Source of the DNA: Bacteroidetes bacterium HLUCCA01
GTDB taxonomy: Bacteria > Bacteroidota > Rhodothermia > Balneolales > HLUCCA01
Direction of reading: 5' to 3'
NCBI GenBank assembly: GCA_001314545.1
Contig: LIHN01000019.1
Location: forward strand, 62,001 to 126,000
DNA length: 64,000 nt
The notes beneath the pieces were generated by a model. It was not told where the DNA came from. It saw nothing but the letters and a program-made list of their open reading frames with translations, and ran no database searches. Below, one piece after another: positions 53,942 to 62,143 of this stretch. Both the position numbers and the translations under genes were made by a program. Numbering within the stretch: position 1 is the first letter of the stretch; each line of letters starts with the position of its first letter.

Positions 53942-54026
53942 AACAGTTTTTTTAAGGGTTTAATACTACAATCCGCATCAATCTGGCGGGATAACAGGTG
54001 TTGAGAATACTATTTTGGAGTTATTC

Positions 54027-54074
54027 AGCACACACATACGTTGTGCTCCCTGCACTGCATAACGCGTACGTTAT
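54027..54074. repeat. Two adjacent short hairpins between fumC and the E1 gene
   Basis: AGCACA...TGTGCT (54027-54047, 9-base loop) and ATAACG-CGTA-CGTTAT (54059-54074) lie in the 179-base spacer downstream of E1 and upstream of fumC, both minus-strand genes. Neither is followed by a T-run. They may form an E1 3'-end structure or a fumC leader. Confidence 0.35.
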
Positions 54075-54120
54075 CAGCAAGCAGGTGCGATTTCAGTAAA
54101 CAATGAACGAACATGGCAGG

Positions 54121-56193
54121 TCAAAATTTCAGCAGTACATCCATCGCTTCACGCAAGTCTTCATCATTGGGCAGAACGTAATCTTCCATTGCGGTTGCGT
54201 ACGGAATGTAGGCATACCTGGCCGCCACACGTTTAACCGGTGCATCCAGCCAGGTAAAGCACTGATCGGCAATTTGAGCGGCAATTTCAGCGCCGAGTCC
54301 GACAAACTCCAGGTCTTCGTGTGCAACCAGTACCCTGCCGGTTTTTTTGATCGAATTCAAAATGGTTTGCATATCAAGCGGTACGATAGAGCGAATATCG
54401 ATGACCTCAACAGTAAGACCGATTTTGGCATATTCTTTTGCGGCATTGATGCATTTTTGAACCAGGGCACCATACGTTACTACCGTAAGCTGATCCCCTT
54501 CATGAACCACTTTGGCCGAGCCAATCTCAACGAGGTAGTTGGAATCCGGTTCCGGTGATCGCGCAAATCCCTGGCGGTAAAGTGCCTTATGCTCAAGAAA
54601 AAGAATAGGGTCATCGGAGCGGATGGCCGTTTTGAGCATTCCCTTGGCATCGGCGGCGTTGCTTGGCATCACAATTTTGAAACCAGGAATATGCGCCATT
54701 ATGGACTCAATATTCTGACTATGGCACAAGCCGCCGTGGATATAGCCGCCGATGGGAATACGGATGACCATTGGAGCCCCGTACTGATTGTGTGAGCGGA
54801 ATCTCAGGGAGGGAACCTGGTTGCGCAGCTGCTGCATAGCGGGCCAGATGTAATCGCCGAACTGAATTTCAACAACAGGTTTAAACCCCTGAATAGCAAG
54901 GCCGCATGCGGAACCAACAATGGAAGTTTCAGAAAGCGGAGAGTTATAGCAACGGTCGTACCCAAATCGCTCTGTCAGACCCCGTGTAGCCGTAAAAACA
55001 CCACCTTTACCACCGGCCACATCCTGTCCGAAAACAAGAACCTTGTCGTCTCGCTCCATTTCTTCATGCAAGGCGTGATTAATGGCATCCACAATCACAA
55101 CCGGATCTCCGGATTCCACTGACCTGCCATACTCCAGACCAAGGTCTTTCTCACTGTACATATACCGAACCCCATCCTCGGCTTTCGGCTCATCCTGGGC
55201 TAGCACCCACTGGGTATCTTCGTCAATTTCACGTTTTACCTCTTCCCTTAGAATATCCAGCTCCGTTTCAGTGGCATAACCTGCATCCATTAATTTCTCA
55301 GCTAACCGTGCGATGGGATCGTTGGCTTTGTCGCGTTCCAGGTCTTCTTCATCGCGGTACTTGCGATGATCATCAGAGCTGGAATGGGGCAACAGACGAA
55401 CCGTATGTGCATGAACCAGGGTAGGACCTTCACCGGCACGCGCGCGTTTTACCGCAGCCTGCATAGCAGCTACCGAATTGAAATACTCCGTCCCGTCACA
55501 CTCGATGATTTCAAGGTTCTCAAATCCGGCTACCGTTCTGGATATACTACCGTGGCTGGTTTGGTGTTTAACCGGGGTACTGATTGCATATTTATTGTCT
55601 TGTACAATGACAATCAGGGGAATTTTATCACGTGAGGCCCAATTGATCATTTCAAAGAACGAACCCTGCGATGTTCCGCCATCACCCAGAGAAACCAGGG
55701 TAACCTCATCTGTACCTCTGCGCCTGCTCGCCTGAGCCACCCCTACAGATGGCAGATATTGAGCGCCGATAGCGCTGGAAACAGAGACAATACGTAGCGC
55801 GCTGCTATTGAAATGTGACGGCATTTGTTTGCCGTAAGAAGTATCGGTAACACGTGAGAGATGCGCAGAAAGTAAATCCCGACTGGTCAGGCCAATACCC
55901 ACGGCCAGAGCCATATCACGGTAATATGGAAGTGCCCAGTCCTTTCCGGGAACTATACTTTTTGCTGCAGCAATCTGTATGGCTTCATGACCGCTGGAGC
56001 CGATATGAAAATGGCCTTTACCCTGCTTGAGCAGTATTAACATTTTCTCGTCCAACCGTCGGGCGGTAAGCATACAACGGTATGCGTCAAGTAACTCTTC
56101 TTTTGAAAACTGTTTTATACTGGCAGAGCGAATCTTGAATTTTGAAGCAGACGGCACCAGATTTTTAGCTTTAAGCAGGGTCTTCTCACTCAT
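54121..56193 (-). CDS. 2-oxoacid dehydrogenase E1, fused alpha and beta subunits
   Basis: The 690-residue protein joins both E1 chains. The alpha half (about 1-340) has HFHIGSSGHEAIQIA, the thiamine-diphosphate motif GDGGTSQGSFFEMINWA with G170-D171-G172, and VQDNKYAIS. The beta half (from about 370) has ALHEEMERDDKVLVFGQDVAGGKGGVF, PLSETSIVGSACGLAIQGFKPVVEIQFGDY and VVAHEDLEF. Fused E1 chains of this kind occur in Bacteroidota and act with E2 and E3 on pyruvate or branched-chain 2-oxoacids. The substrate is not clear, and no E2/E3 gene lies beside it. A TATGTTTG -7 box lies just upstream. Confidence 0.88.
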   Translation of the reverse strand: MSEKTLLKAKNLVPSASKFKIRSASIKQFSKEELLDAYRCMLTARRLDEKMLILLKQGKGHFHIGSSGHEAIQIAAAKSIVPGKDWALPYYRDMALAVGIGLTSRDLLSAHLSRVTDTSYGKQMPSHFNSSALRIVSVSSAIGAQYLPSVGVAQASRRRGTDEVTLVSLGDGGTSQGSFFEMINWASRDKIPLIVIVQDNKYAISTPVKHQTSHGSISRTVAGFENLEIIECDGTEYFNSVAAMQAAVKRARAGEGPTLVHAHTVRLLPHSSSDDHRKYRDEEDLERDKANDPIARLAEKLMDAGYATETELDILREEVKREIDEDTQWVLAQDEPKAEDGVRYMYSEKDLGLEYGRSVESGDPVVIVDAINHALHEEMERDDKVLVFGQDVAGGKGGVFTATRGLTERFGYDRCYNSPLSETSIVGSACGLAIQGFKPVVEIQFGDYIWPAMQQLRNQVPSLRFRSHNQYGAPMVIRIPIGGYIHGGLCHSQNIESIMAHIPGFKIVMPSNAADAKGMLKTAIRSDDPILFLEHKALYRQGFARSPEPDSNYLVEIGSAKVVHEGDQLTVVTYGALVQKCINAAKEYAKIGLTVEVIDIRSIVPLDMQTILNSIKKTGRVLVAHEDLEFVGLGAEIAAQIADQCFTWLDAPVKRVAARYAYIPYATAMEDYVLPNDEDLREAMDVLLKF

Positions 56194-56217
56194 TGTACTA
56201 TCATTAAATTAGAAGAG

Positions 56218-56225
56218 CAAACATA
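56218..56225 (-). promoter_or_regulatory. Candidate -7 box for the E1 gene
   Basis: Read on the minus strand the sequence is TATGTTTG, a full TAnnTTTG match, ending about 25 bases before the E1 ATG at 56193. The nearest TTG upstream is about 24 bases away, longer than the usual 19-21, so the -33 part is weak. Confidence 0.4.
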
Positions 56226-56321
56226 TGCGATTCAGCTACAGAATAAACGCAATTATACGCTCAAATTCAAGACAATTCGGTTCTCTGACACCTCCTGACA
56301 GACCTTTAGCTTAAGCGTAAG

Positions 56322-57449
56322 CTATTGATTTTTATATACTCGATAGCGTTTTGTCGGGACTGCACCAAAGCGTTCAGCCAAATTAATTACGCTCGTGTTG
56401 GTTTCCAGCAGCCAGCTGAACTCAGCCTCGTGATATCCCTTTGCAAGTCCGTTACGAATCGTGTGCAGATTCATTAATGCATCCACGCCCTTACCCTGGT
56501 ATTCAGGCAGAACTCCCATGAGTGCGAGTCGGAGGGTTTTGATTTTTTTCAGTTCCGTTAGCAGCTTGTACCAACCGGTTGGAAAAAGCTTACCGTTGCC
56601 AATTTTAATCAGGATGCGGTTTATGTCAGGCAGCCCTACGGAGAAGGCAATCGGTCTTCCCTTATCCTCGGCAACCAGGGCGAAGTCATTATCAACAATG
56701 TAGCGTAAATCACCGACCAGGAATTCGAATTCATCCGGACTCATCGGGGCGAATCCCCAGTTGCGGGCCCAGGCCTTATTGAAGATCTCTCGGATGATAA
56801 CAACCTCATCACTCCATTTGCGCATATTGATTTTGCGAATAGTCAGACCGGGGTAGCGTTTTTGCACCAGCGTCTCCGCCTTTTCAGCCCGGGCCAGCTC
56901 GGTTACATCCTTGTGGATGTAATAGGCCAGCAAATCCACATGTTTTTGAAAACCAGCCGAGGTAATCAGCCTGTCATAGTAGGAATCGTTGTAGGGCATC
57001 AGAAACATTGGCGAATGCTCAAAACCATCAACCAATACGCCAATTTCGCCCATCATATTCGGACTCATCGGGCCATAAATCACCTCGCAACCACGCTCAT
57101 TCAACCAGTCTCCGGCTATTTTGAAGAGCAAGTCGGCCATCCCCTGATTGTCAATACATTCAAAAAAACCAAAGAATCCTGCTTTTTCACCGGCATGCTG
57201 GTTATACGCATTATTCACTATAGACATAATACGGCCGGCAGGTTTTCCGTCTTTTTCGGCCAGAAACATTGCCGTATCAGCCTGCTTGTAGAAAGGATTC
57301 TTTTTGATATCGATCAAATCCTTGATCAGCAGACGAAGGTGGGGGACCCACTGTTCACTGTTTTGATACAGGCTATAGGGAAACTCAAGAAAGTTTCTGA
57401 CGTCCTCTTTACTGCTGACCAGTTTTACGCCATAGGTGGTGGTTGCCAT
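56322..57449 (-). CDS. GNAT-family acyltransferase, candidate bacterial ceramide synthase
   Basis: The 375-residue protein has a GNAT-like fold in its C-terminal part with the acyl-CoA loop in LMGVLPEYQGKGVDALMN (about residues 310-327). A long N-terminal region contains WVPHLRLLIKDLIDIKKNPFY and VIYGPMSPNMMGEIGVLVDGF, a pattern of YghO-like proteins. The family includes the acyltransferase that N-acylates the sphingoid base in Caulobacter (bCerS), recalled from the literature. The gene lies 9 bases after serine palmitoyltransferase, which supports a ceramide role. The stop codon falls inside a 7-bp hairpin (56307-56324). I assign the function by context, not by catalytic residues. Confidence 0.7.
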   Translation of the reverse strand: MATTTYGVKLVSSKEDVRNFLEFPYSLYQNSEQWVPHLRLLIKDLIDIKKNPFYKQADTAMFLAEKDGKPAGRIMSIVNNAYNQHAGEKAGFFGFFECIDNQGMADLLFKIAGDWLNERGCEVIYGPMSPNMMGEIGVLVDGFEHSPMFLMPYNDSYYDRLITSAGFQKHVDLLAYYIHKDVTELARAEKAETLVQKRYPGLTIRKINMRKWSDEVVIIREIFNKAWARNWGFAPMSPDEFEFLVGDLRYIVDNDFALVAEDKGRPIAFSVGLPDINRILIKIGNGKLFPTGWYKLLTELKKIKTLRLALMGVLPEYQGKGVDALMNLHTIRNGLAKGYHEAEFSWLLETNTSVINLAERFGAVPTKRYRVYKNQ

Positions 57450-57458
57450 GTGCGCAGC

Positions 57459-58700
57459 CTATGCTTCTACCTGAGCTTGACCGTTGACATTAATAATGCC
57501 GTGTTTTAAACCCACTTTGCGGAAAGCATCCAAAATTTTGTCGAGCTGTTCGTTGGTATGCGTAGCGCTGTAACTGGTTCTGACCAGGGATTGTCCCGGA
57601 GGTACTGCGGGGGGAATAACAGCATTTACATACACGCCGGCCTCAAAAAGATCTTTCCAAAACTGGAAGCAGCTCATCATATCGCCTACAACAACGGGGA
57701 TAATTGGCGTTTGGGAGGTCCATACATTAAATCCGAGATCTCTCAAGCCGTTTCGCATATAATCGGATATTTCTTCCAGCCGGTCCAGCCGCCAGGTCTC
57801 TTCCTGCAGAATTTCAAGTGCTTTCAGTACGGTTGCCACATTCGCCGGTGGCATGGATGCGCTGAAAATATGCGCGGGCGAGGAATGACGGATGTACTCG
57901 ATAACTTTGCGGTCACCAACCAGAAATCCACCAAGGGAAGCAAACGATTTTGAGAAGGTTCCGCTGATAAGATCAACCTCGTCGACCAATCCAAATACGG
58001 ATGCAGATCCCCTGCCCTGCTCACCGATTACACCAATGGCGTGGGCGTCATCCAGGTAGAGTCGGGCGCCAAACTCTTTGGCAAGCTCCACAAGTTCCGG
58101 GATTTTGGCCAGGGTACCAGACATTGAAAATACACCATCGCTGATGATAATTTTACCCACATCCGGATCTTCCCGTTCCAGAAGTTTGCGGAGGTGGTCC
58201 ATATCGTTATGATGGTAGCGGACTGTTTTGGCCGATGAACACAAGGTACCCACTACAATACAGGCGTGATTGTCTTTATCTGAGAAAATCACGTCGTTCC
58301 GACCTGCAATGGTCTGAATGGATCCTTCGTTGGTCTGGTATCCGGTTGAGAAAAGTACACAGGCTTCTTTTCGCATGAATGCCGCAAGTTTTTCCTCCAG
58401 TTCAAGGTGCAGATCTAACGTACCATTCAGGTAACGTGATCCGGTGCAGCCTGATCCGTATTTGAGAATAGCTGCACGGGCAGCTTCCAGAACCCGGGGG
58501 TCATTGGTAAGGCCGAGGTAGTTGTTGGAACCGGCCATAATTACCTGTTTTCCTTCGATTTCAACAACCGTACCGTCTGTAGCGGTCAACGGCTTGAAAT
58601 AAGGATACAGTCCCAGGGCCCGAACTTCCTCAGCTTTAGTAAATTCAAATGCTTTGCTAAATATGTCTTTCGACTTTAATGCAGTATTCGATTTGGACAT
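57459..58700 (-). CDS. spt: Serine palmitoyltransferase (alpha-oxoamine synthase family)
   Basis: This PLP enzyme condenses L-serine with a long-chain acyl-CoA or acyl-ACP to give 3-ketosphinganine, the first step of sphingolipid synthesis. The PLP lysine is K251 in SGTFSKSFASLGGF; D217/D218 and H220 (LYLDDAHAIG) and H145 (DNHACI) are the partner residues. GTFSKSFAS is the serine palmitoyltransferase form; 8-amino-7-oxononanoate and 2-amino-3-ketobutyrate synthases carry GTLGKA/GKALGG-type sequence. The length is 413. It overlaps no gene but sits 9 bases before the GNAT gene, and a TACATTTG box at 58762-58769 (minus) may be its own promoter. Confidence 0.85.
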   Translation of the reverse strand: MSKSNTALKSKDIFSKAFEFTKAEEVRALGLYPYFKPLTATDGTVVEIEGKQVIMAGSNNYLGLTNDPRVLEAARAAILKYGSGCTGSRYLNGTLDLHLELEEKLAAFMRKEACVLFSTGYQTNEGSIQTIAGRNDVIFSDKDNHACIVVGTLCSSAKTVRYHHNDMDHLRKLLEREDPDVGKIIISDGVFSMSGTLAKIPELVELAKEFGARLYLDDAHAIGVIGEQGRGSASVFGLVDEVDLISGTFSKSFASLGGFLVGDRKVIEYIRHSSPAHIFSASMPPANVATVLKALEILQEETWRLDRLEEISDYMRNGLRDLGFNVWTSQTPIIPVVVGDMMSCFQFWKDLFEAGVYVNAVIPPAVPPGQSLVRTSYSATHTNEQLDKILDAFRKVGLKHGIINVNGQAQVEA

Positions 58701-58778
58701 CCCGCTGTTCCTATGGGCTTCATGATTAATTCAATAAATATACTCAGTATTCCAATGCAATCAAATGTATGCAGTTTG

Positions 58779-59921
58779 CTACCAGGTATTGTGCTGATGC
58801 AGACGGTAGTTTACCACAACAGATTTCAGATAATCCAGGTAGCGTTGAGAAACTTGCTCCCAGGTAAATGTACTGCCAACATAATTACGAGCCGACTCAG
58901 ATAGTTCCGCGAGGTTGCCATCCAGTAAATCATCTATTTTCTCACTGAACAAACCAGCCTCCCCGGGCGCAATTCTGTAGCCGTTATGGCCGTTACGGAC
59001 TACATCTCTGATACCTTCCAGATCCGAGGCAACCACGGGCGTACCCGCCACGTTGGCCTCCAACATAACAATCCCGAAGCCTTCCATGTCACCTGCCACG
59101 CGGATGTTGGGCATCACAAACAGGTCTGCCGCGACATAAGCAGCCTGCAGCAGTTCATCAGACTGCCTGCCAAGCAAGTGTATCCGTTCTCTGCATGTCG
59201 AATTAAGGGTAGCCTCAACAACAGACTGCATTTCAGGTCCGTCCCCGATAATTACATATTCCACAGGGCTTTTGACACGTGGCAACACCTCATTGATGAA
59301 CCACTCATGCCCTTTTCGGAGTACCAGCCTGCCCGTTGTAAGCAGTATTGGTCGACCTTCCAGGTTTTTGCCGGCAGCCTCGCCCAGCATTTGCACTGCC
59401 TGAGATTTTGGCAATGAAAGTGTTAAGGCGTCTGCTTCAAAACCATTCGGAAGTGCAGTTCCTTTATCAGCGTGCATACCCCGGAGAATACAGGCCTCGC
59501 GGGTGGCAGAGCTCACACTGATAACGCCGTCAAGGTTTCGGAATACTTTAGGCAGGTACCATTGATAGGGCGCCATATTCATGGTAACATCGTGGCCGTG
59601 ATTGATAGTAACCATAGGCACATCGACGCGTTCACGGATAACGGGCGCCAGGGCAGCTGTTACCATGGATGAAAATAGCAGAACATCAGGTTTGAGTCGT
59701 GCTGCAAGAACCGGCAGCCTGGTATATAAATCTACCAGAAATCGCATGGTTTTAAGTTCGATGTAATCCCAGCTGGTTTCCTGTCCGATGGTCGTCAGTT
59801 CAACATCCTCGCGTGCGCTGAGGGTCTTTACCAATTGAAGACTGACACGTTGCATACCCCCCATATTCTTAAGGGGTTCATCAGCCGGGGGATGCAAATG
59901 AGAGATATACAGTATTTTCAA
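58779..59921 (-). CDS. GT4-family glycosyltransferase
   Basis: The 380-residue GT-B enzyme has the N-terminal Rossmann start MKILYISHLHPPADEP and GGMQRVSLQL. Its C-terminal nucleotide-sugar site shows LLTTGRLVLRKGHEWFI, the EX7E-type stretch FGIVMLEANVAGTPVVAS (about residues 300-317) and GYRIAPGE. It transfers a sugar from an activated donor to an unidentified acceptor. The start is TTG at 59921; the ATG codons inside would cut off the first strand. It lies 9 bases after the upstream GT4 gene and 78 before spt on the same strand, so a lipid acceptor is plausible by context. Confidence 0.85.
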   Translation of the reverse strand: MKILYISHLHPPADEPLKNMGGMQRVSLQLVKTLSAREDVELTTIGQETSWDYIELKTMRFLVDLYTRLPVLAARLKPDVLLFSSMVTAALAPVIRERVDVPMVTINHGHDVTMNMAPYQWYLPKVFRNLDGVISVSSATREACILRGMHADKGTALPNGFEADALTLSLPKSQAVQMLGEAAGKNLEGRPILLTTGRLVLRKGHEWFINEVLPRVKSPVEYVIIGDGPEMQSVVEATLNSTCRERIHLLGRQSDELLQAAYVAADLFVMPNIRVAGDMEGFGIVMLEANVAGTPVVASDLEGIRDVVRNGHNGYRIAPGEAGLFSEKIDDLLDGNLAELSESARNYVGSTFTWEQVSQRYLDYLKSVVVNYRLHQHNTW

Positions 59922-59930
59922 GATCCGGCT

Positions 59931-61076
59931 TTATCGTGGTTGGTAAGCATTGATTGCAGTGTAGTAGTCGTTTTCCAGTCCGCCCAGGATATTCTCCCAG
60001 GTAAATTGGCGGGCAAATTCACGGGCGTTTACGCCAAACTCACTACGAAGTTCTGATTGCGTAATCAATGTGCCAATTGCTGAGGCAAAGGATTCAGGCT
60101 GTCTGGGTGTAACTAAAAAACCATGTTTTCCGTGCCTGACCAACGACTTATTCCCCTGGGCGTTGGCTACAACGGCAGGTACGCCACTGGCCAGTGCTTC
60201 AAGGGTGACATTGCCGAAGGTCTCTGATATGGAAGGAAACACAAAGACATCGCTGCCAGCGTACGCTACAGCCAGATCATCGCCCTGAAGGTGACCGGTA
60301 AAGAGGGTATCAGGCATTGATTGCTGCATTTCCTGCAATGCGGGACCGTCCCCTACTACCATGGTTTTAACGTCTGGGTAACGACTATGCAACAATTCGT
60401 AGGTTTTTCGCAGGGTATCCATTTCCTTTTCCCATACCAGTCTGGACACCATCGTAACCAGAACCTGGTTTTCGCCGACTCCCTGTGAGTTGCGCCAATG
60501 TGCTGATCGTTGGTCAGGATTGAAACGCTGCAGGTCGATTCCACGCGACCAGATCCGCATATTTTGCCGGAAACCCTGTTCGGTTAGCGTATCAATCATG
60601 GATTGCGAAGGCACATACGTGTGTTCAACGCGGGAGTAAAACCAACGCAGATAGGACCATACGGCCGGTTCGATAAACTCAATGTTGTAATAACTGAAAT
60701 AGCTTGTGAAGTGCGTATGATACGAAGCTACCACAGGGATTTTTTTACGAAGCCCATAGAGCAGGCTCTGGCACCCGGTGATATCCGGTGTAGCTACGTG
60801 AATAAGGTCGGGCCTGAACAAACGCAGTGTTTCAACGGAGGCATCGCCAAGTCCGCAGGAAAACAGATATTCTTTACGTTTGGGAATAGAAACTGCGCGA
60901 ACTGGATGAAGATCTCCGTTGTGAACGAAGGCGGCCGGGTCGCGCGTTGGCGCAAAAATTTTCACCTCGTGTCCGCGTTCAAGCAAATAGCCCACCAGGC
61001 GATTCAGTGTAAGTGACACCCCATCGGCAATGTGATTGTAATTACCCGTAGTCAGCGCTATGCGCAGTTTCTTCAT
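59931..61076 (-). CDS. GT4-family glycosyltransferase, MgtA/SqdX-like
   Basis: The first strand MKKLRIALTTGNYNHIADGVSLTLNRL begins at Met8 of the ORF-track protein (ATG 61076), preferred to the 61097 start because nothing conserved precedes it. ASYHTHFTSYFSYY and the C-terminal FPSISETFGNVTLEALASGVPAV are typical of GT4 enzymes that glycosylate lipids (MgtA, SqdX and GDP-mannose-dependent mannosyltransferases). The donor cannot be told from sequence inspection. It is the first of the four minus-strand genes ending at the ceramide-synthase-like gene and runs divergent from the reductase gene. Confidence 0.85.
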   Translation of the reverse strand: MKKLRIALTTGNYNHIADGVSLTLNRLVGYLLERGHEVKIFAPTRDPAAFVHNGDLHPVRAVSIPKRKEYLFSCGLGDASVETLRLFRPDLIHVATPDITGCQSLLYGLRKKIPVVASYHTHFTSYFSYYNIEFIEPAVWSYLRWFYSRVEHTYVPSQSMIDTLTEQGFRQNMRIWSRGIDLQRFNPDQRSAHWRNSQGVGENQVLVTMVSRLVWEKEMDTLRKTYELLHSRYPDVKTMVVGDGPALQEMQQSMPDTLFTGHLQGDDLAVAYAGSDVFVFPSISETFGNVTLEALASGVPAVVANAQGNKSLVRHGKHGFLVTPRQPESFASAIGTLITQSELRSEFGVNAREFARQFTWENILGGLENDYYTAINAYQPR

Positions 61077-61171
61077 ATTTTTTTCAGCTTCAGCCATAAA
61101 AGCTGTGTATTTTTGGGCTTACTGTGCGTTCAATATCATGATTGAGGGCAAACTATAAAGATAAGCAATTT

Positions 61172-62143
61172 ATGAAAGCCTTTATCACAGGTGGGACAGG
61201 ATTTATAGGCAGCCATCTGGTAGACCGGCTGCTGGCTGACAACGCAGGTGAACTTCGCTGCATGGTTCGCGCACAGGAGCGTTGGCTGACCGGAAAATCG
61301 TACACCCGTGTGAGTGCCGGTTTGCACGATGTAGACACTATCGCTGAGGCGCTTGAGGGTGTGGATGTGCTATTTCATACAGCCGGTGTAGTAAAGGCAA
61401 GGGATACCCGTACTTTTCACCAGGTTAACGTGGAGGCTACTGAAAACCTGCTTCGACTGGCCATGCGAAAGGGCGTGCCTAAAGTGGTCATTCTTTCTTC
61501 TCAGGCAGCTGCGGGACCTTCGTTCAACAAGCCGGTTGAAGAAACGATGCCGATGATGCCGGTGAGCCGGTACGGGGAGTCCAAAAAGCGGATGGAAGAG
61601 ATGATTCATCAGGTAGCCGGTGAGGGCATATCGGTGAGTATTATCCGTCCTTCCTCGGTGTATGGTCCGCGTGAGGAAGATATTTACACCATTTTCAAGA
61701 TAGCTGCCAAGGGTATATTCCCTATTATCGGAAAGGCTCCGGGCAAACCGATTTCGCTGGTGCACGTCCGGGACGTTGTTGAAGGCAGCTTGCTTGCCGC
61801 CGCTGACCGTACACCGGGTGTGCAGACCTGGTTTATCAGCAGTGAGCGCGGATACTCCTGGCATGAAATTGCCGAAGCCACCCAAATGGCTTTAGGCAAA
61901 AAGCTTACCAAAATTCATGTTCCTGAGTCGTGGGTATCGCGTGTTGGCACCATCGCTGAAACCGGCGCATCATTTTTCGGCAAGTATCCCGTTTTAAATC
62001 GGGACAAGGCCGCTGAAATGGTCTTATCCTGGGTTTGTTCGGTGGAGAAAGCCCGCATCGAACTGGGATACCAACCATCCGTGTCTTTGCAGGAGGGTAT
62101 CCGGGAAACCATCGCATGGTACAAAACACATAACTGGCTATGA
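61172..62143 (+). CDS. NAD-dependent epimerase/dehydratase-family protein, candidate ceramide reductase
   Basis: This extended-SDR protein of about 323 residues has the NAD(P) motif ITGGTGFIGSHLVDRL at the N-terminus (ATG 61172; the ORF-track TTG at 61142 adds 10 unconserved residues) and the YXXXK catalytic pair in SRYGESKKRMEE. FHTAGVVKARD and SVYGPREEDIY fit the family. Sugar epimerases and lipid-linked reductases share these motifs. Because it is divergent from a cluster with serine palmitoyltransferase and a GNAT acyltransferase, a reductase like Caulobacter CerR is a fair candidate, though a sugar-nucleotide enzyme for the two glycosyltransferases is equally possible. The stop overlaps the next gene by 4 bases. 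Confidence 0.78.
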   Translation: MKAFITGGTGFIGSHLVDRLLADNAGELRCMVRAQERWLTGKSYTRVSAGLHDVDTIAEALEGVDVLFHTAGVVKARDTRTFHQVNVEATENLLRLAMRKGVPKVVILSSQAAAGPSFNKPVEETMPMMPVSRYGESKKRMEEMIHQVAGEGISVSIIRPSSVYGPREEDIYTIFKIAAKGIFPIIGKAPGKPISLVHVRDVVEGSLLAAADRTPGVQTWFISSERGYSWHEIAEATQMALGKKLTKIHVPESWVSRVGTIAETGASFFGKYPVLNRDKAAEMVLSWVCSVEKARIELGYQPSVSLQEGIRETIAWYKTHNWL

